DNA of 64,000 nt from positions 294,774 through 358,773 of the forward strand of contig OX638292.1 of the NCBI GenBank assembly GCA_951812285.1. The letters run 5' to 3'. The notes beneath the pieces are model-generated. The model did no database searches, had not been told where the DNA came from, and saw nothing but the letters and a program-made list of their open reading frames with translations. The position numbers and the translations under genes are program-made. How positions within the stretch are numbered: position 1 is the stretch's first letter; each line of letters starts with the position of its first letter. The DNA is from an uncultured Dehalococcoidia bacterium (lineage in GTDB: Bacteria > Chloroflexota > Dehalococcoidia > Lucifugimonadales > UBA1127). Below, piece after piece: positions 51,034 through 60,120 of this stretch.

Positions 51034-51918
51034 TCACATACCGCGCAGCCACGACTCTGTGACGTCCCAGACCTCCTGGCGGTGTTCCGAGTAGGCGTGG
51101 TTTGCGCCCTCGATGTAGGCGAAGGTGAAATTCTCGACCTCGCCGTCCAGTCGCTGCAACTCCTCCGGCAGGCCCCAAAACGGGAACTGCTCGAGAGGCT
51201 CGGCGGAGCCGACAATGCAGAAGAGCGGGGCTGTCACCTCCGGGATGCGCTTGACGACGTCGTACTGCTCGGCGGGGCCGTACTTGTCGACGTAGGTGCC
51301 GGCGCTGACGAGGAGCGGCACGGGGAACTCGACCTGGATGAGCTGCTCTGCGTCGCCCTTGTCGACGTAGGACTGGGCGAGGGCGCAGGTCTCGTTGTAA
51401 CGCTTGCCCGCCTCCTCCTCGGTGCTCCACGCACCGACGTTCGAGTAGAAGCTGTAGCTGAAGCGCGGCGGGGAGCCGGCGATGACGCATGTGACGCGCT
51501 GGTCGTGCTCGACGGCGGCGTGGTAGATGGACTTGACGGCGCCGAGGCTGTGGCCCCATACGCCGATGCGCTCGTAGCCCTGCTCTTGCGCAAAGTCGAG
51601 CCAGGCGTTCCAGTCCTGGCGGCAGTCGTCGATGATCTCGTACGCGGCGCCGAAGCGGGTGCGCTGGCCGTCACGGACGGCGTTGCTGACGGCGTCGTGG
51701 CCGCGGTTGTTGACGCGGACGGTGGCGCAGCCGTTCTCCAGGAGTTTGGGGACGAAGCTCTCGAAGGGGCCGGAGCCGTAGAAGTTGCCGCCTACGCCGT
51801 GGTGCAGCAACATGACATCGACGGGCAGGCCATTGCCCGACGAGGCCTCCGGCGTTCGCCAGACTCCATCCAACCGCACGCCGTCACTGGCGCGCACGTT
51901 CACCAACTCTGTGCTCAT
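51034..51918 (-). CDS. Alpha/beta-fold hydrolase
   Basis: A 294-residue serine hydrolase. Seen: oxyanion region 'VMLLHHGVGGNFYG', nucleophile 'GVWGHSLGAVKS', a late acid/His pair 'YIEGANHAYSEHRQEV'. The fold is closest to dienelactone-hydrolase/esterase-type proteins with a lid. AGGAGG lies nine bases before ATG 51918; the longer frame to 52038 includes the divergent promoter. It is transcribed away from the flavin monooxygenase at 52073. Substrate unknown. Confidence 0.87.
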   Translation of the reverse strand: MSTELVNVRASDGVRLDGVWRTPEASSGNGLPVDVMLLHHGVGGNFYGSGPFESFVPKLLENGCATVRVNNRGHDAVSNAVRDGQRTRFGAAYEIIDDCRQDWNAWLDFAQEQGYERIGVWGHSLGAVKSIYHAAVEHDQRVTCVIAGSPPRFSYSFYSNVGAWSTEEEAGKRYNETCALAQSYVDKGDAEQLIQVEFPVPLLVSAGTYVDKYGPAEQYDVVKRIPEVTAPLFCIVGSAEPLEQFPFWGLPEELQRLDGEVENFTFAYIEGANHAYSEHRQEVWDVTESWLRGM

Positions 51919-52010
51919 GCCGATGCCCTCCTTTCGCGCTGTGGGCGCATGATAGCACCTCGGCGCAGGGGTGTGACCGGGCAGGGCCAATCCTCCGTGA
52001 CCGCCGCCCG

Positions 52011-52039
52011 TTGACACCCCCGCTCGCGGTGGCCACACT
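52011..52039 (+). promoter_or_regulatory. Candidate promoter of the flavin monooxygenase
   Basis: Perfect TTGACA, 17-base spacer, CACACT (three of six). Leader about 27 bases with AAAGGG. Confidence 0.45.
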
Positions 52040-52072
52040 TGAACAATTCCGTTGCGCAGAAAGGGTCTTGGT

Positions 52073-53203
52073 ATGAAATTCGGCCTGTTCTACGAGTGGC
52101 CCAACCCGGAGGTCAGGGACTGGAAGACCCTCTTTGAAGAGGGGATGGAACAGATACAACTGTCGGAGGAGATGGGCTTCGACTACGTGCTCGTGGCGGA
52201 GCACCACTTCTCCAACTATGGGAACTCGCCGGCGCCGCTGTTGCAGGCGATGGCGATCGCCGAGCGCACCAAGCGGCTGCAGATCGCGACTGCGGTGCTG
52301 GTGCTGCCGATTTGGAACCCGCTGCGCCTCGCGGAGGAGGTGGCGGTGCTCGACAACCTGAGCGGCGGTCGGTTCATCTGCGGAATCGGGCGTGGATATC
52401 AGCCGCACGAGATGTCGCGCTTCGACATCGAACTGCCGGACTCGCGGCAGATCTTCCTGGAGTCGCTGGACGTGATGGTGAAGGCGTGGACGCAGGACGA
52501 GTCGTTCACCTACGACGGCGAGTACGTCAAGGTCAACCACCCGACGACCGTCTGGCCGAAGCCGCTGCAGAAGCCGCACCCGAAGCTGTGGGTGGCGGGA
52601 ACGAGCGTCGAGACGATGCAGCTTGCGGCCAAGTGGGACATGATGCCGATAACCACGGGGCTGCTCGGCGCGGGCGGCGTGCGGTCGCACCTGACCTCAC
52701 TGGTGCATGCGCTGAAGGCGGAGGGCAAGGATTACCACCGGCCGGACCTGGGGCTGCAGTCGATTACGCAGGTGGCGCCGACCATGGAGGAGGCGCTGGA
52801 GGAGCTGCATCACGCTCGCTGGCAGATCCGCGCAGGCAGGGCGTTGAACCGGCTGGAGGTCACCGACGGGCGCGTGGCGTCCGGGCCGTTCGCGGGGGAA
52901 CTGGACGAGACGCAGCTGCAGGAGTCGCTCTTCTTCGGCGACCCGGACACGATTGTCGCCAAGTTCCAGAAGGCGTCGGAGCTGGGCGTGACGCACGTCA
53001 GCAACTGGATGATGTTCGGCGACATCCCGCACGAGAAGGTGATGCGCTCCATCAGGCTCATGGGCGAGCACGTGCTCCCGGCGCTGAAGGACGTGGAGCC
53101 GCCGATGTCGCTGTACGACGAGCTTGTCGACGCGCCGCCGGTCACCTCGGCGGAGTTGCAGGCCGCGCGCTTCCGCGGGCCATCGCCGTCGGACGTAACG
53201 TAG
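52073..53203 (+). CDS. LLM-class flavin-dependent monooxygenase
   Basis: A 376-residue luciferase-like protein. Seen: 'MKFGLFYEWPNPEVRDW', 'YVLVAEHHFSNYGNSPAPLL', 'TKRLQIATAVLVLPIWNPLRLAE', 'LSGGRFICGIGRGYQPHEM' and 'KPHPKLWVAG'. The Glu-His-His cluster and the 'GRGYQ' loop match the gene at 25487-26551, so both belong to one subgroup. AAGGG is eight bases before ATG 52073. A degenerate dispersed repeat follows it. Substrate unknown; alkane, sulfone or aldehyde oxidation are possibilities. Confidence 0.92.
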   Translation: MKFGLFYEWPNPEVRDWKTLFEEGMEQIQLSEEMGFDYVLVAEHHFSNYGNSPAPLLQAMAIAERTKRLQIATAVLVLPIWNPLRLAEEVAVLDNLSGGRFICGIGRGYQPHEMSRFDIELPDSRQIFLESLDVMVKAWTQDESFTYDGEYVKVNHPTTVWPKPLQKPHPKLWVAGTSVETMQLAAKWDMMPITTGLLGAGGVRSHLTSLVHALKAEGKDYHRPDLGLQSITQVAPTMEEALEELHHARWQIRAGRALNRLEVTDGRVASGPFAGELDETQLQESLFFGDPDTIVAKFQKASELGVTHVSNWMMFGDIPHEKVMRSIRLMGEHVLPALKDVEPPMSLYDELVDAPPVTSAELQAARFRGPSPSDVT

Positions 53204-53217
53204 GGGACGAGCGCGGG

Positions 53218-53244
53218 GCCCTTCGACGGGCTCAGAGTTAACGG
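53218..53244. repeat. Degenerate copy of the 'CCCTTCGACAGGCTCAGGGCGAACGG' repeat
   Basis: GCCCTTCGACGGGCTCAGAG then TTAACGGA: keeps the first half and drifts in the second. It fills most of the 58-base gap between convergent genes. Confidence 0.5.
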
Positions 53245-53261
53245 ATGGTTGGGCTCTGTCC

Positions 53262-54707
53262 CTACGCGAGCTGCCGGACGATGGGTGTGCGCAGGTAGAA
53301 GTAGACCGTCACGACACCGAGGATTGCTGCGCCGGCTCCGATGGCCCACTGGACGCCGATTACATCGGCGAGGATGGCGATGAGGAAGATGCCGAAGTTG
53401 GTGACGCCGAACTCCATCATGTAGACGCTCATCACGCGGCCGCGATGCACGTCGTCCGAGTTGGCCTGCACGAGGGCGTTGCTCAGCGCCATGCGGCCCG
53501 CCTGTCCGAGCCCCAGCGGGATCACCAGCGCCAGCGAGAGGAAGTACCACGGCGAGATTGAGAAGGCCAGCAGGGTGATCGCCGTCAGCATCAGGCTGCC
53601 CAGGAAGTAGACGCCTCGCCGGTCGGCCGGGAGCGCGGCGATGAACAGAGATCCCGCCAGGGCGCCGAGGCCCGACACAGTCATGAGCGTGCCCAGCCGG
53701 AAGCTCGACTTCTCGAAGAGCTCGGGCAGCGGCTCCAGCAGGCCGCCGATTAGGGGAATGCCAGTTACCCACGCGAGGCCGTCGGCGTTCACGGTGATGA
53801 TGTCCTTGGTGAAAATGGGCAGGAGTTGCATGTAGGGCATGGAGAGGACGACGGCGACGAGGGTCACGAGGAGGAGGGCGGGCAGCACGGGGCTGTCCTT
53901 GATGTATCGCAGTCCCTCCTTCACGTTGTCAAGCGCGTTCATCCCCGCGAGGGCGGTGGTGCCAGTGATGGGGAGCATCATGGCGAATGCCGTCGCGACG
54001 ATGTAGAGCACGGTCATGACGTAGTAGACGGACTCGATGCCGATGACCGCGATCATCAGGCCTGCGACGCCGGGCGCGGTGAGGCGATTGAGGTTCATGC
54101 CGGCGGTGTTGAGGGCGACGGCGTTGGTGAGCCCCTGCTCGCCGACGAGCTCGGGGATGACGGCCTGCCGCGAGGGCATCATCAGCGCCATGATGACGCC
54201 CTGCATCAGGGACGCGACGATGAGCAGCTGCCAGTTGATGATGTTTGTCGTTATCAGGACGGCGACCGCCAAGGCCAGCGCGGCCGAGGCGACCTGCCCT
54301 ACCATCAGCACGTGCTTCTTGGGCACCCGGTCGGCGATAACGCCGCCATAGAGCGAGAGGAGCAGGAGCGGGAGCCCGTTGGCCAGTCCGACGGCGCCGA
54401 GGAGGGCGGCGGAGCCGGTGAGCTCATACATGTACCAGGAGCGGGCGACCATCTGCATGTTCATGGCGCCCATCTGGCCCATCATGGCGGCCATGAAGAG
54501 ACGGAAGTGCGGGTTGCTGAGGGAGGCGAACATTCGCCCGGTGAGGGCGGCCCGGCTACGTTCGACGTGGTCGACGTGGTGAGGCATGGTGTCGTCGCCG
54601 CGCCGCTCTCGAGTGCCGGAGCCATTTACGGCGACTGATGATTGAGGATCCTCATCGGGATCCCCATTGCGCTCCGCTACTGTTTCTTTGTCGTCAGGTG
54701 CGCTCAT
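53262..54707 (-). CDS. MFS exporter (MFS_3/EntS-like)
   Basis: A 481-residue 12-helix transporter with a hydrophilic N-terminal extension of ~60 residues ('SAPDDKETVAERNGDPDEDP'). First helix region 'SLSNPHFRLFMAAMMGQMGAMNMQMVARSWYMYELTG' (in pieces) and loop 'GGVIADRVPKKHVLMVGQ' place it with the gene at 1779. Second half 'LGTLMTVSGLGALAGSLFIAALP'. The ATG at 54707 is chosen over an upstream frame; its ribosome site is weak. Probably a drug or metabolite exporter. It may be co-transcribed with the sigma/anti-sigma pair upstream, though 120 bases separate them. Confidence 0.88.
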   Translation of the reverse strand: MSAPDDKETVAERNGDPDEDPQSSVAVNGSGTRERRGDDTMPHHVDHVERSRAALTGRMFASLSNPHFRLFMAAMMGQMGAMNMQMVARSWYMYELTGSAALLGAVGLANGLPLLLLSLYGGVIADRVPKKHVLMVGQVASAALALAVAVLITTNIINWQLLIVASLMQGVIMALMMPSRQAVIPELVGEQGLTNAVALNTAGMNLNRLTAPGVAGLMIAVIGIESVYYVMTVLYIVATAFAMMLPITGTTALAGMNALDNVKEGLRYIKDSPVLPALLLVTLVAVVLSMPYMQLLPIFTKDIITVNADGLAWVTGIPLIGGLLEPLPELFEKSSFRLGTLMTVSGLGALAGSLFIAALPADRRGVYFLGSLMLTAITLLAFSISPWYFLSLALVIPLGLGQAGRMALSNALVQANSDDVHRGRVMSVYMMEFGVTNFGIFLIAILADVIGVQWAIGAGAAILGVVTVYFYLRTPIVRQLA

Positions 54708-54827
54708 GCCACAGGGCCACAAGGGTGCACGTAGGCGGGGAGGGGTCCTTGGGCCGAAAGCCTCCAGCGGGGGACTTGCGTGAGTATTCTACCACGCCCG
54801 AGACGGCAGGTCGGCCTCGCCCCGACA

Positions 54828-55745
54828 TCAGGCGATGATTGAGCGAAAGATGACGAGGGCCCACTCCTGCTGCTCGGGCGCAAGGGCTTCACCGGTGAGG
54901 CGCAGGGTGCCCGACGGCAGTTGCAGCGTCATGAGCATGTCCCCCACCGTGTCCTCCGGCGGCGCGACGATGAAGGCGAGGTTGCCGATGACATACTCGT
55001 CCCACATGCGCTTCTGCTGCGCCGCGGCCTCTGACCGGGTGTTGGTGCGGAGCATCTCCGTCTGTGCCCGCTCGCCAAATGTGTAGTGGAGCGTCACGCC
55101 GCGACCCGAGAAGGCACCGGTCCATTCTCCGTTGACGAGCATGGGCGCGCCAGATATCCAGCCGTCTGGCAGGTCGACCCAGAAGAGGTGGGTCCTAACG
55201 CCGTTCTGCAGGCCCCACATCTCAAGGCGGAAAGGCGGCTCTTCGGCCTGTGGCATGGCGGCAGCGGCGTTCTGCGTCAACTCAGCCGGGGTCCGCGGCA
55301 CCGATTCCGGCACGGCCGCAGCGTCCATCATAGCCGCGGCGGGCGCCATTTCGGCTGCTGCAGCAACCGGCGCAGCGGCGGGCGCAGCTGTGGGCGGGAG
55401 AGCGGGCGCGGCGGCCGCCATCGTGGTTGCCGCAGTCGTGCTTGGGGCATCCGAGGCCATCGACTCCTGGGAAACGGTCGAATCGTCGAGGCCGACGAGG
55501 GCGGTGTACATGACGGCGCCAACGACGGCAACAGCGAGAGCGGCAGCGGCGCCGGCGTAGACGCGGCCCATGCCCTGCGTCGCACCGCCGAACATCCTGC
55601 GCCACCACGGGGCGGGGTCCTGCTCGCCGAGGCGGGCCGAGATAGTGGCCCAGAGGTCGGATGGCGCGCGCAATTCGTCGCGCTCAGCTGCAAAGTAGCC
55701 CTGCAGCTGACGCTCGATGTCGTCGCGGCCCCTGTCATCAACCAA
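54828..55745 (-). CDS. Putative anti-sigma factor, single-pass membrane protein
   Basis: A 305-residue protein starting with TTG and encoded 36 bases downstream of an ECF sigma gene. Short N-terminal cytosolic part (~60 residues, 'RQLQGYFAAERDELRAPSDLW'), one membrane helix 'AGAAAALAVAVVGAVMYTALV', an Ala/Pro/Met-rich linker, then an external domain with 'RLEMWGLQNGVRTHLFWVDLPDGW'. That layout is typical of anti-sigma factors, but there is no H-x3-C-x2-C zinc motif, so it is a non-ZAS type. Assignment depends on context. Confidence 0.72.
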   Translation of the reverse strand: MVDDRGRDDIERQLQGYFAAERDELRAPSDLWATISARLGEQDPAPWWRRMFGGATQGMGRVYAGAAAALAVAVVGAVMYTALVGLDDSTVSQESMASDAPSTTAATTMAAAAPALPPTAAPAAAPVAAAAEMAPAAAMMDAAAVPESVPRTPAELTQNAAAAMPQAEEPPFRLEMWGLQNGVRTHLFWVDLPDGWISGAPMLVNGEWTGAFSGRGVTLHYTFGERAQTEMLRTNTRSEAAAQQKRMWDEYVIGNLAFIVAPPEDTVGDMLMTLQLPSGTLRLTGEALAPEQQEWALVIFRSIIA

Positions 55746-55781
55746 GATTCGTTTCCCTCTCTAGCGATCCACTATGCGTGT

Positions 55782-56360
55782 CTAGACCTGACCCTCCACC
55801 AATACATCCCGGAGCTTGCCCAACGCCCGGGAGAGCCGCGACTTCACGGTACCCTCGCGCACTCCGAGCGCGGCTGCGGTCTCGGCGACGGACAGCTCCG
55901 AGAAGAACCGGAGCGTCACCACCTGCCTCTGGTCCTCCGGCAGCGTCGCGAGCGCGCCCTGAATGCGCTCGCGCTCCAGAGCCGAGATCGCCGCTGCCGC
56001 CGGGTCCTGGGACTCGTCGGGGACGGTGATGGGCGACTCCGGGTCGTCGAGCGTTGCGGCGTCGAGCTCGCGGCGGCGGCTGAGGCTGATGCCGCGGTTG
56101 GTCAGGATCTTGACCAACCACGCCTTCAGGGAGCCGCCCTGAAACGAGTTGATGCCGCGCCACGCCAGCACCAGCGCGTCTTGCGTTAGTTCCTGCGCGC
56201 GAGCGTGGTTGCGGGTTATCTGGTACGCCGTTCCATACATCAAATTGCCGTACCGTTCCACGACGTAACGAAAGGCCTCCTTGTCCCCCGCCTGGCAGCG
56301 TCGGACTGCTTGGGCCTCCTCCAGGAGGGCCGCGTCCATGGCGAGGTCCGTGTTCGTCAC
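55782..56360 (-). CDS. ECF-subfamily RNA polymerase sigma factor
   Basis: A 192-residue ECF sigma. Region 2: 'CQAGDKEAFRYVVERYGNLM', 'ELTQDALVLAWRGINSF' and 'LKAWLVKILTNRGISLSRRR'; region 4: 'LERERIQGALATLPEDQRQV', 'LSVAETAAALGVREGTVKSRL'. The GTG at 56360 has AAGGAGG 11 bases upstream; the ATG at 56339 gives 185 residues and lacks a site, so the start is not certain. Probably controls an envelope stress or surface regulon with the adjacent anti-sigma and perhaps the MFS exporter. Confidence 0.9.
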   Translation of the reverse strand: MTNTDLAMDAALLEEAQAVRRCQAGDKEAFRYVVERYGNLMYGTAYQITRNHARAQELTQDALVLAWRGINSFQGGSLKAWLVKILTNRGISLSRRRELDAATLDDPESPITVPDESQDPAAAAISALERERIQGALATLPEDQRQVVTLRFFSELSVAETAAALGVREGTVKSRLSRALGKLRDVLVEGQV

Positions 56361-56520
56361 AAGCTTAGACGCCTCCTTGGCGAAATCGGTTCCCCCGATA
56401 GTGAACCGGCGCGACCGTCTACGCATCCTTGCACATGAGAGCCAAATGGGACAATCCCCCGTATGAAGCAATACACATGCCGCACGCGTGGGGGAAAGCC
56501 ATGCAATCGCCAGCAACCAC

Positions 56521-56548
56521 TTGACAATGCATGTGTAGTGTGTAGTAT
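56521..56548 (+). promoter_or_regulatory. Candidate promoter of the XRE gene (leaderless)
   Basis: Perfect TTGACA, 16-base spacer, TAGTAT (four of six; an alternative TATAGT at 56548 fits better but with a long spacer). The predicted start of transcription is within a few bases of the ATG at 56558, and no Shine-Dalgarno is present. Confidence 0.55.
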
Positions 56549-56558
56549 ATAGTACACA
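56539..56558. promoter_or_regulatory. Near-perfect palindrome at the XRE start codon, candidate operator
   Basis: TGTGTAGTATATAGTACACA: 18 of 20 positions symmetric; the last A is the first base of the ATG. Well placed for autorepression by the encoded HTH protein. Confidence 0.6.
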
Positions 56559-56908
56559 TGACATACGGCAGCTACATAAGGGAAGCTCGTGAGCGACGGT
56601 ATGGGGAGGACAGGTCATTCTCCGTGCGCAAGGTGGCGCAGCGGGTGGGGGTGGAACCCGCGTACCTGAGCAAGATCGAGAGGGACCTGGCGCCACCGCC
56701 GTCGGAGGCCACGACGCGCCGGATCGCCGAGGAGTTGTCGGAGGATGCGGACCTGCTGCTGGCGATGTCGGGGAAGGTGTCGGGAGACCTGCAGCGCATC
56801 ATCCTCAGCCGACCACTCCTCTTCGCCGAGCTCATCCGGCAGCTCAGGGATGCACCGGACCAGGCCATCCTTCGAATCGTCCGGGAAGTGCGCGACGGCG
56901 CCTGGTAG
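56558..56908 (+). CDS. XRE-family helix-turn-helix regulator
   Basis: A 116-residue Cro/CI-type protein. HTH at residues about 20-45: 'FSVRKVAQRVGVEPAYLSKIERD'. The C-terminal helix pair 'PLLFAELIRQLRDAPDQAILRIV' is probably a dimerisation or partner domain. There is no ribosome site, and the operator-like palindrome overlaps the start. The next gene, 29 bases on, encodes an unnamed conserved protein; the two likely form a regulated unit. Antitoxin-like architecture is possible. Confidence 0.85.
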   Translation: MTYGSYIREARERRYGEDRSFSVRKVAQRVGVEPAYLSKIERDLAPPPSEATTRRIAEELSEDADLLLAMSGKVSGDLQRIILSRPLLFAELIRQLRDAPDQAILRIVREVRDGAW

Positions 56909-56937
56909 ACACGAAACTGAACATTGGGGGTGACACC

Positions 56938-57915
56938 ATGATTGAACTACGTGACAACGAACTCGTATTCCGCTTTCCAGAGGTACACCGGGATGCGGTC
57001 CTCTCCGTCAACTTCCAGCGCACGCTGCGAATTCCCGACGACGGGACTGCACACTTCCTGCCGCCGGGCCTGGGAAGTTTCCCACTGCACCACGTAGACG
57101 ACTATCGGGAGACGACACCTTCCAAATGGGCCGTCCACGGTGGCGTCTTCTTCCCCATGCACCAATCGGAGGCGACTTGGCTCGACTTCGAGGGCGACTA
57201 TCCGATGGCGGTCAAAGTAGGCGCGGGCAAGATCAACGCAGTCACCGGAAGGCAATGGCGAAACAGGCTTGCCAAGTTGCAGGACTACCTCGTGACGCCC
57301 GACCAGCCGTGGCTGGACGGATTCAACGTTCGCAAGGGGATGATCCGGCAGTTCGTCGCCATGCCACTCGGCGAGGGGTACACGGCGGAAGAGCAGTTGA
57401 CCGGCAAGGCGGAACACGGTGGAATCCAACTGGCGGTCTACCCTATGAAGGCTTCCCTGTACGAGGAAATGATCAACCGCCGGGGGAGTATCTGCGAGGA
57501 AGCAGGCTATCCCATCATGGCATCGTATTCGCAGGCGACCCAAGAAATGGGGCTCGCACCCGGGGGCCTCATGCGACAGGAGATCTATGAGGATCACTAC
57601 GGCATCGACACCTGGGAGACCGAGGCTTTCTCCCGCTGCTTTGTGCACATCCTCAACAGCGTTGCCTTCTTCAACGTTACGGGGCAGTCGCCGCCACTGC
57701 GGCCTCCGACCGCATGGGAGTACACGAAGGCCGGACTCCCATGGTTCGACTATTTTGACGCGGAACTCACGGCGCTAGAAGGCGCGAAGGAGCTGGCAAG
57801 ACTCGAGAGTGTAGAGGTCATGGAGGGTCGCCGAGGCGGTCTTCCAATGCCGACAATACGCGAGGCGTTAGTACGCAGGATTGGACGTGACCGCGTGCGC
57901 GAGGGCGCGTTCTAA
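56938..57915 (+). CDS. Conserved protein of unknown function paired with XRE regulator
   Basis: A 325-residue protein I do not recognise by name. Distinct landmarks: 'VNFQRTLRIPDDGTAHFLPP', 'WAVHGGVFFPMHQSEATWLDF', 'AVKVGAGKINAVTGRQW', 'QPWLDGFNVRKGMIRQFVAM', 'GYTAEEQLTGKAEHGGIQLA'. Together they suggest a widespread conserved fold rich in beta strands. No membrane helix or signal. Its small regulator upstream and composition slightly lower in GC than neighbours would fit a horizontally moved two-gene unit. Enzyme, toxin or stress protein cannot be decided. Confidence 0.7.
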   Translation: MIELRDNELVFRFPEVHRDAVLSVNFQRTLRIPDDGTAHFLPPGLGSFPLHHVDDYRETTPSKWAVHGGVFFPMHQSEATWLDFEGDYPMAVKVGAGKINAVTGRQWRNRLAKLQDYLVTPDQPWLDGFNVRKGMIRQFVAMPLGEGYTAEEQLTGKAEHGGIQLAVYPMKASLYEEMINRRGSICEEAGYPIMASYSQATQEMGLAPGGLMRQEIYEDHYGIDTWETEAFSRCFVHILNSVAFFNVTGQSPPLRPPTAWEYTKAGLPWFDYFDAELTALEGAKELARLESVEVMEGRRGGLPMPTIREALVRRIGRDRVREGAF

Positions 57916-57928
57916 AAGCTCGACGCAG

Positions 57929-60067
57929 CTATTCCCCCGCCTCTGACGTCGGGTTTAGGCGCCACTTGGCTGGGAGCAGGTAGCTGTCGAGCTGCGACGG
58001 GTCGGCGGCACCCGCCGGTGCGCCGAGTTGTTCGAGGAGGGCTTCGGGATCCGTGACCGGCAGCTGGCAGGCGTAGTTCTGGCAGACGTAGGCGGTCGGC
58101 AGGCCGCCCACGAGGCCGCGGCCCTCTAGGAGCGCGAGTTCGTCTGCGATGGGGTCGTCCTCGGTCGCCATGCCGGCGACTACCTTGTTGGGGATGTAGC
58201 GGCTGTGGACCGCCTCGAGCAGGGCCTTTGTCGCGGCGTCCTCGCGGTCGCCGACGACCACGACCTCCTTGGGCGTCGAGAGGGCGTAGTCCATCGCGCA
58301 GAGCCAGTGGCCGTAGCCGATGGCCTGGTTGGTGACGGAGGTGCGCATGGAGCGCAGGGCGATGTTCGCCACCTCGGCGTACCTGGGCACGCCGGTGAGC
58401 GTGCCGAGCCGCAGCAGGGCGAGCGCGGCCGATGAGGCGCCGCTGGGGATGGCGTTGTCGTAGAAGTCCTGCGGGCGCATCAGCAACTCTTCGTGGTCGC
58501 TGCCGGTGCTGTAGAAGCCGACTACGTCCTCGTCCCAGAACAGCGTGAGCATGGATTCCGCGAGCGACTGCGCCTCCCGGAGCCAGCGGGGCTCGAAGGT
58601 GGCCTCGTAGAGGGAGAGCAGGGCGTCGGCGAGGAAGGCGTAGTCCTCCAGGTAACCCTTCAGCTTGGCGTCGCCGTCCCGGTAGGAGCGGAGCAGGCGG
58701 CCGTCGGCGTCACGCATTGTGGTCAGCAGGAAGTCGGCGTTGGCCTCGGCTGCCGCGAGGTAGTCGCTGCGGTCAAAGACTGCCGCGGCCTCAGCGAGCG
58801 CCCCTAGCATCAGGGCGTTCCAGCCAGTGAGCACCTTGTCGTCGAGGAAAGGCCACACGCGATGCTCCCTCGCGGCGAGGAGAGTTGCTTTGCCCTCTTC
58901 CAATTCGGCCGAGAGCTCCTCCACGGGAAGGCCCAACTGTTCTGCCGCGGCGGCGAGCTCCTGCGGGAGGAAGAGGATGTTGGATCCCTCGAAGTTGCCG
59001 CCTTCCGTTACGCCGTAGACGCTGCAGAAGCGCTCGCCGGCCTCCTGGCCGAGGCGCTCGAGGATCTCGGCGCGGCTCCAGATGTAGAAGAGGCCCTCGT
59101 GACCCTCGCTGTCGGCGTCGAGGGCGGTGTAGAAGCCACCGGCCGTATCGCGCATGTCGCGGAGGATGAACTCGACGGTCTCCTCGGCGACACGGCGGTA
59201 CTCGGGCCGGCCCATCGCCTGGAAGGCGTGGACGTAGAGGCGGACGAGCAGGGCGTTGTCGTAGAGCATCTTCTCGAAGTGGGGCACCAGCCATGCGCGG
59301 TCGGTGGAGTAGCGGTGAAAGCCGCCGCCGAGGTGGTCGTAGATGCCGCCGCGCATCATGCGGTCAAGGGTCAGGTCGACCATCACCTGTGCGGTGGGCT
59401 CGCCGCTGCGGTCTCCGAAGCGGAGGATGAACTCGTGGACCATGGGCTGCGGGAACTTGATGTTGGAGCCGAACCCGCCCCACTCGGCGTCGATGTGCGG
59501 CGCGAGGCGTTTGAAGGCGACATCGAGCACCGCGGGGGTCAGCTCCTCGTCGTCGCCGGGGAAGGCTGCGTTGTGGCGGAGGTGTTCGACGATCTGATCG
59601 GCGGACGCGACGACCTCGTTTCGGCGTTGGTGGTAGGCGTTGGCCGTCGCCTCCAGGACACGGCGGAAGCTGGGGAAGTTGCCGCGGTCGTTCGGGGGGT
59701 AGTAGGTGCCGCCGTAGAAGGGCTTCAGGTCCGGAGTCAGGAAGACGCTCATGGGCCAGCCACCGGCGCCGCTGACGGCGACGACGGCATTCATGTAGAT
59801 GGCGTCCAGATCCGGGCGCTCCTCGCGGTCAACCTTGATGCTTACGAATAGGCGGTTCATTACCTCCGCGATGGCCGGGTCCTCGAACGACTCGCGCTCC
59901 ATGACGTGGCACCAGTGGCAGGAGGAGTAGCCGATGCTCAGGAAGATGGGCTTGTCCTCACGGGCGGCCAGCTCAAGGGCCTCGGGGCCCCACGGGTACC
60001 AGTCGACGGGGTTGTTTGCGTGCTGCTGCAGGTAGGGGCTCGTTTCCTGGGCAAGTCGGTTGGGCAT
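57929..60067 (-). CDS. YyaL/SSP411-type thioredoxin-domain protein (DUF255)
   Basis: A 712-residue two-domain protein. N-terminal thioredoxin-like domain (~1-150): '[19 protein letters not shown]', '[20 protein letters not shown]' (C-x-x-C active site) and '[14 protein letters not shown]'. C-terminal six-hairpin (alpha/alpha)6-barrel domain resembling N-acylglucosamine epimerases, e.g. '[20 protein letters not shown]'. Function of this family is unsettled; a role in redox or sugar processing is proposed. AGGAGG precedes the ATG. It stands alone. Confidence 0.9.
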   Translation of the reverse strand: MPNRLAQETSPYLQQHANNPVDWYPWGPEALELAAREDKPIFLSIGYSSCHWCHVMERESFEDPAIAEVMNRLFVSIKVDREERPDLDAIYMNAVVAVSGAGGWPMSVFLTPDLKPFYGGTYYPPNDRGNFPSFRRVLEATANAYHQRRNEVVASADQIVEHLRHNAAFPGDDEELTPAVLDVAFKRLAPHIDAEWGGFGSNIKFPQPMVHEFILRFGDRSGEPTAQVMVDLTLDRMMRGGIYDHLGGGFHRYSTDRAWLVPHFEKMLYDNALLVRLYVHAFQAMGRPEYRRVAEETVEFILRDMRDTAGGFYTALDADSEGHEGLFYIWSRAEILERLGQEAGERFCSVYGVTEGGNFEGSNILFLPQELAAAAEQLGLPVEELSAELEEGKATLLAAREHRVWPFLDDKVLTGWNALMLGALAEAAAVFDRSDYLAAAEANADFLLTTMRDADGRLLRSYRDGDAKLKGYLEDYAFLADALLSLYEATFEPRWLREAQSLAESMLTLFWDEDVVGFYSTGSDHEELLMRPQDFYDNAIPSGASSAALALLRLGTLTGVPRYAEVANIALRSMRTSVTNQAIGYGHWLCAMDYALSTPKEVVVVGDREDAATKALLEAVHSRYIPNKVVAGMATEDDPIADELALLEGRGLVGGLPTAYVCQNYACQLPVTDPEALLEQLGAPAGAADPSQLDSYLLPAKWRLNPTSEAGE

Positions 60068-60120
60068 ACGTCCTCCTGCCGCTCATTCTAGCAGAGCAGG
60101 GCGTGTACGTACGCTCGCGG

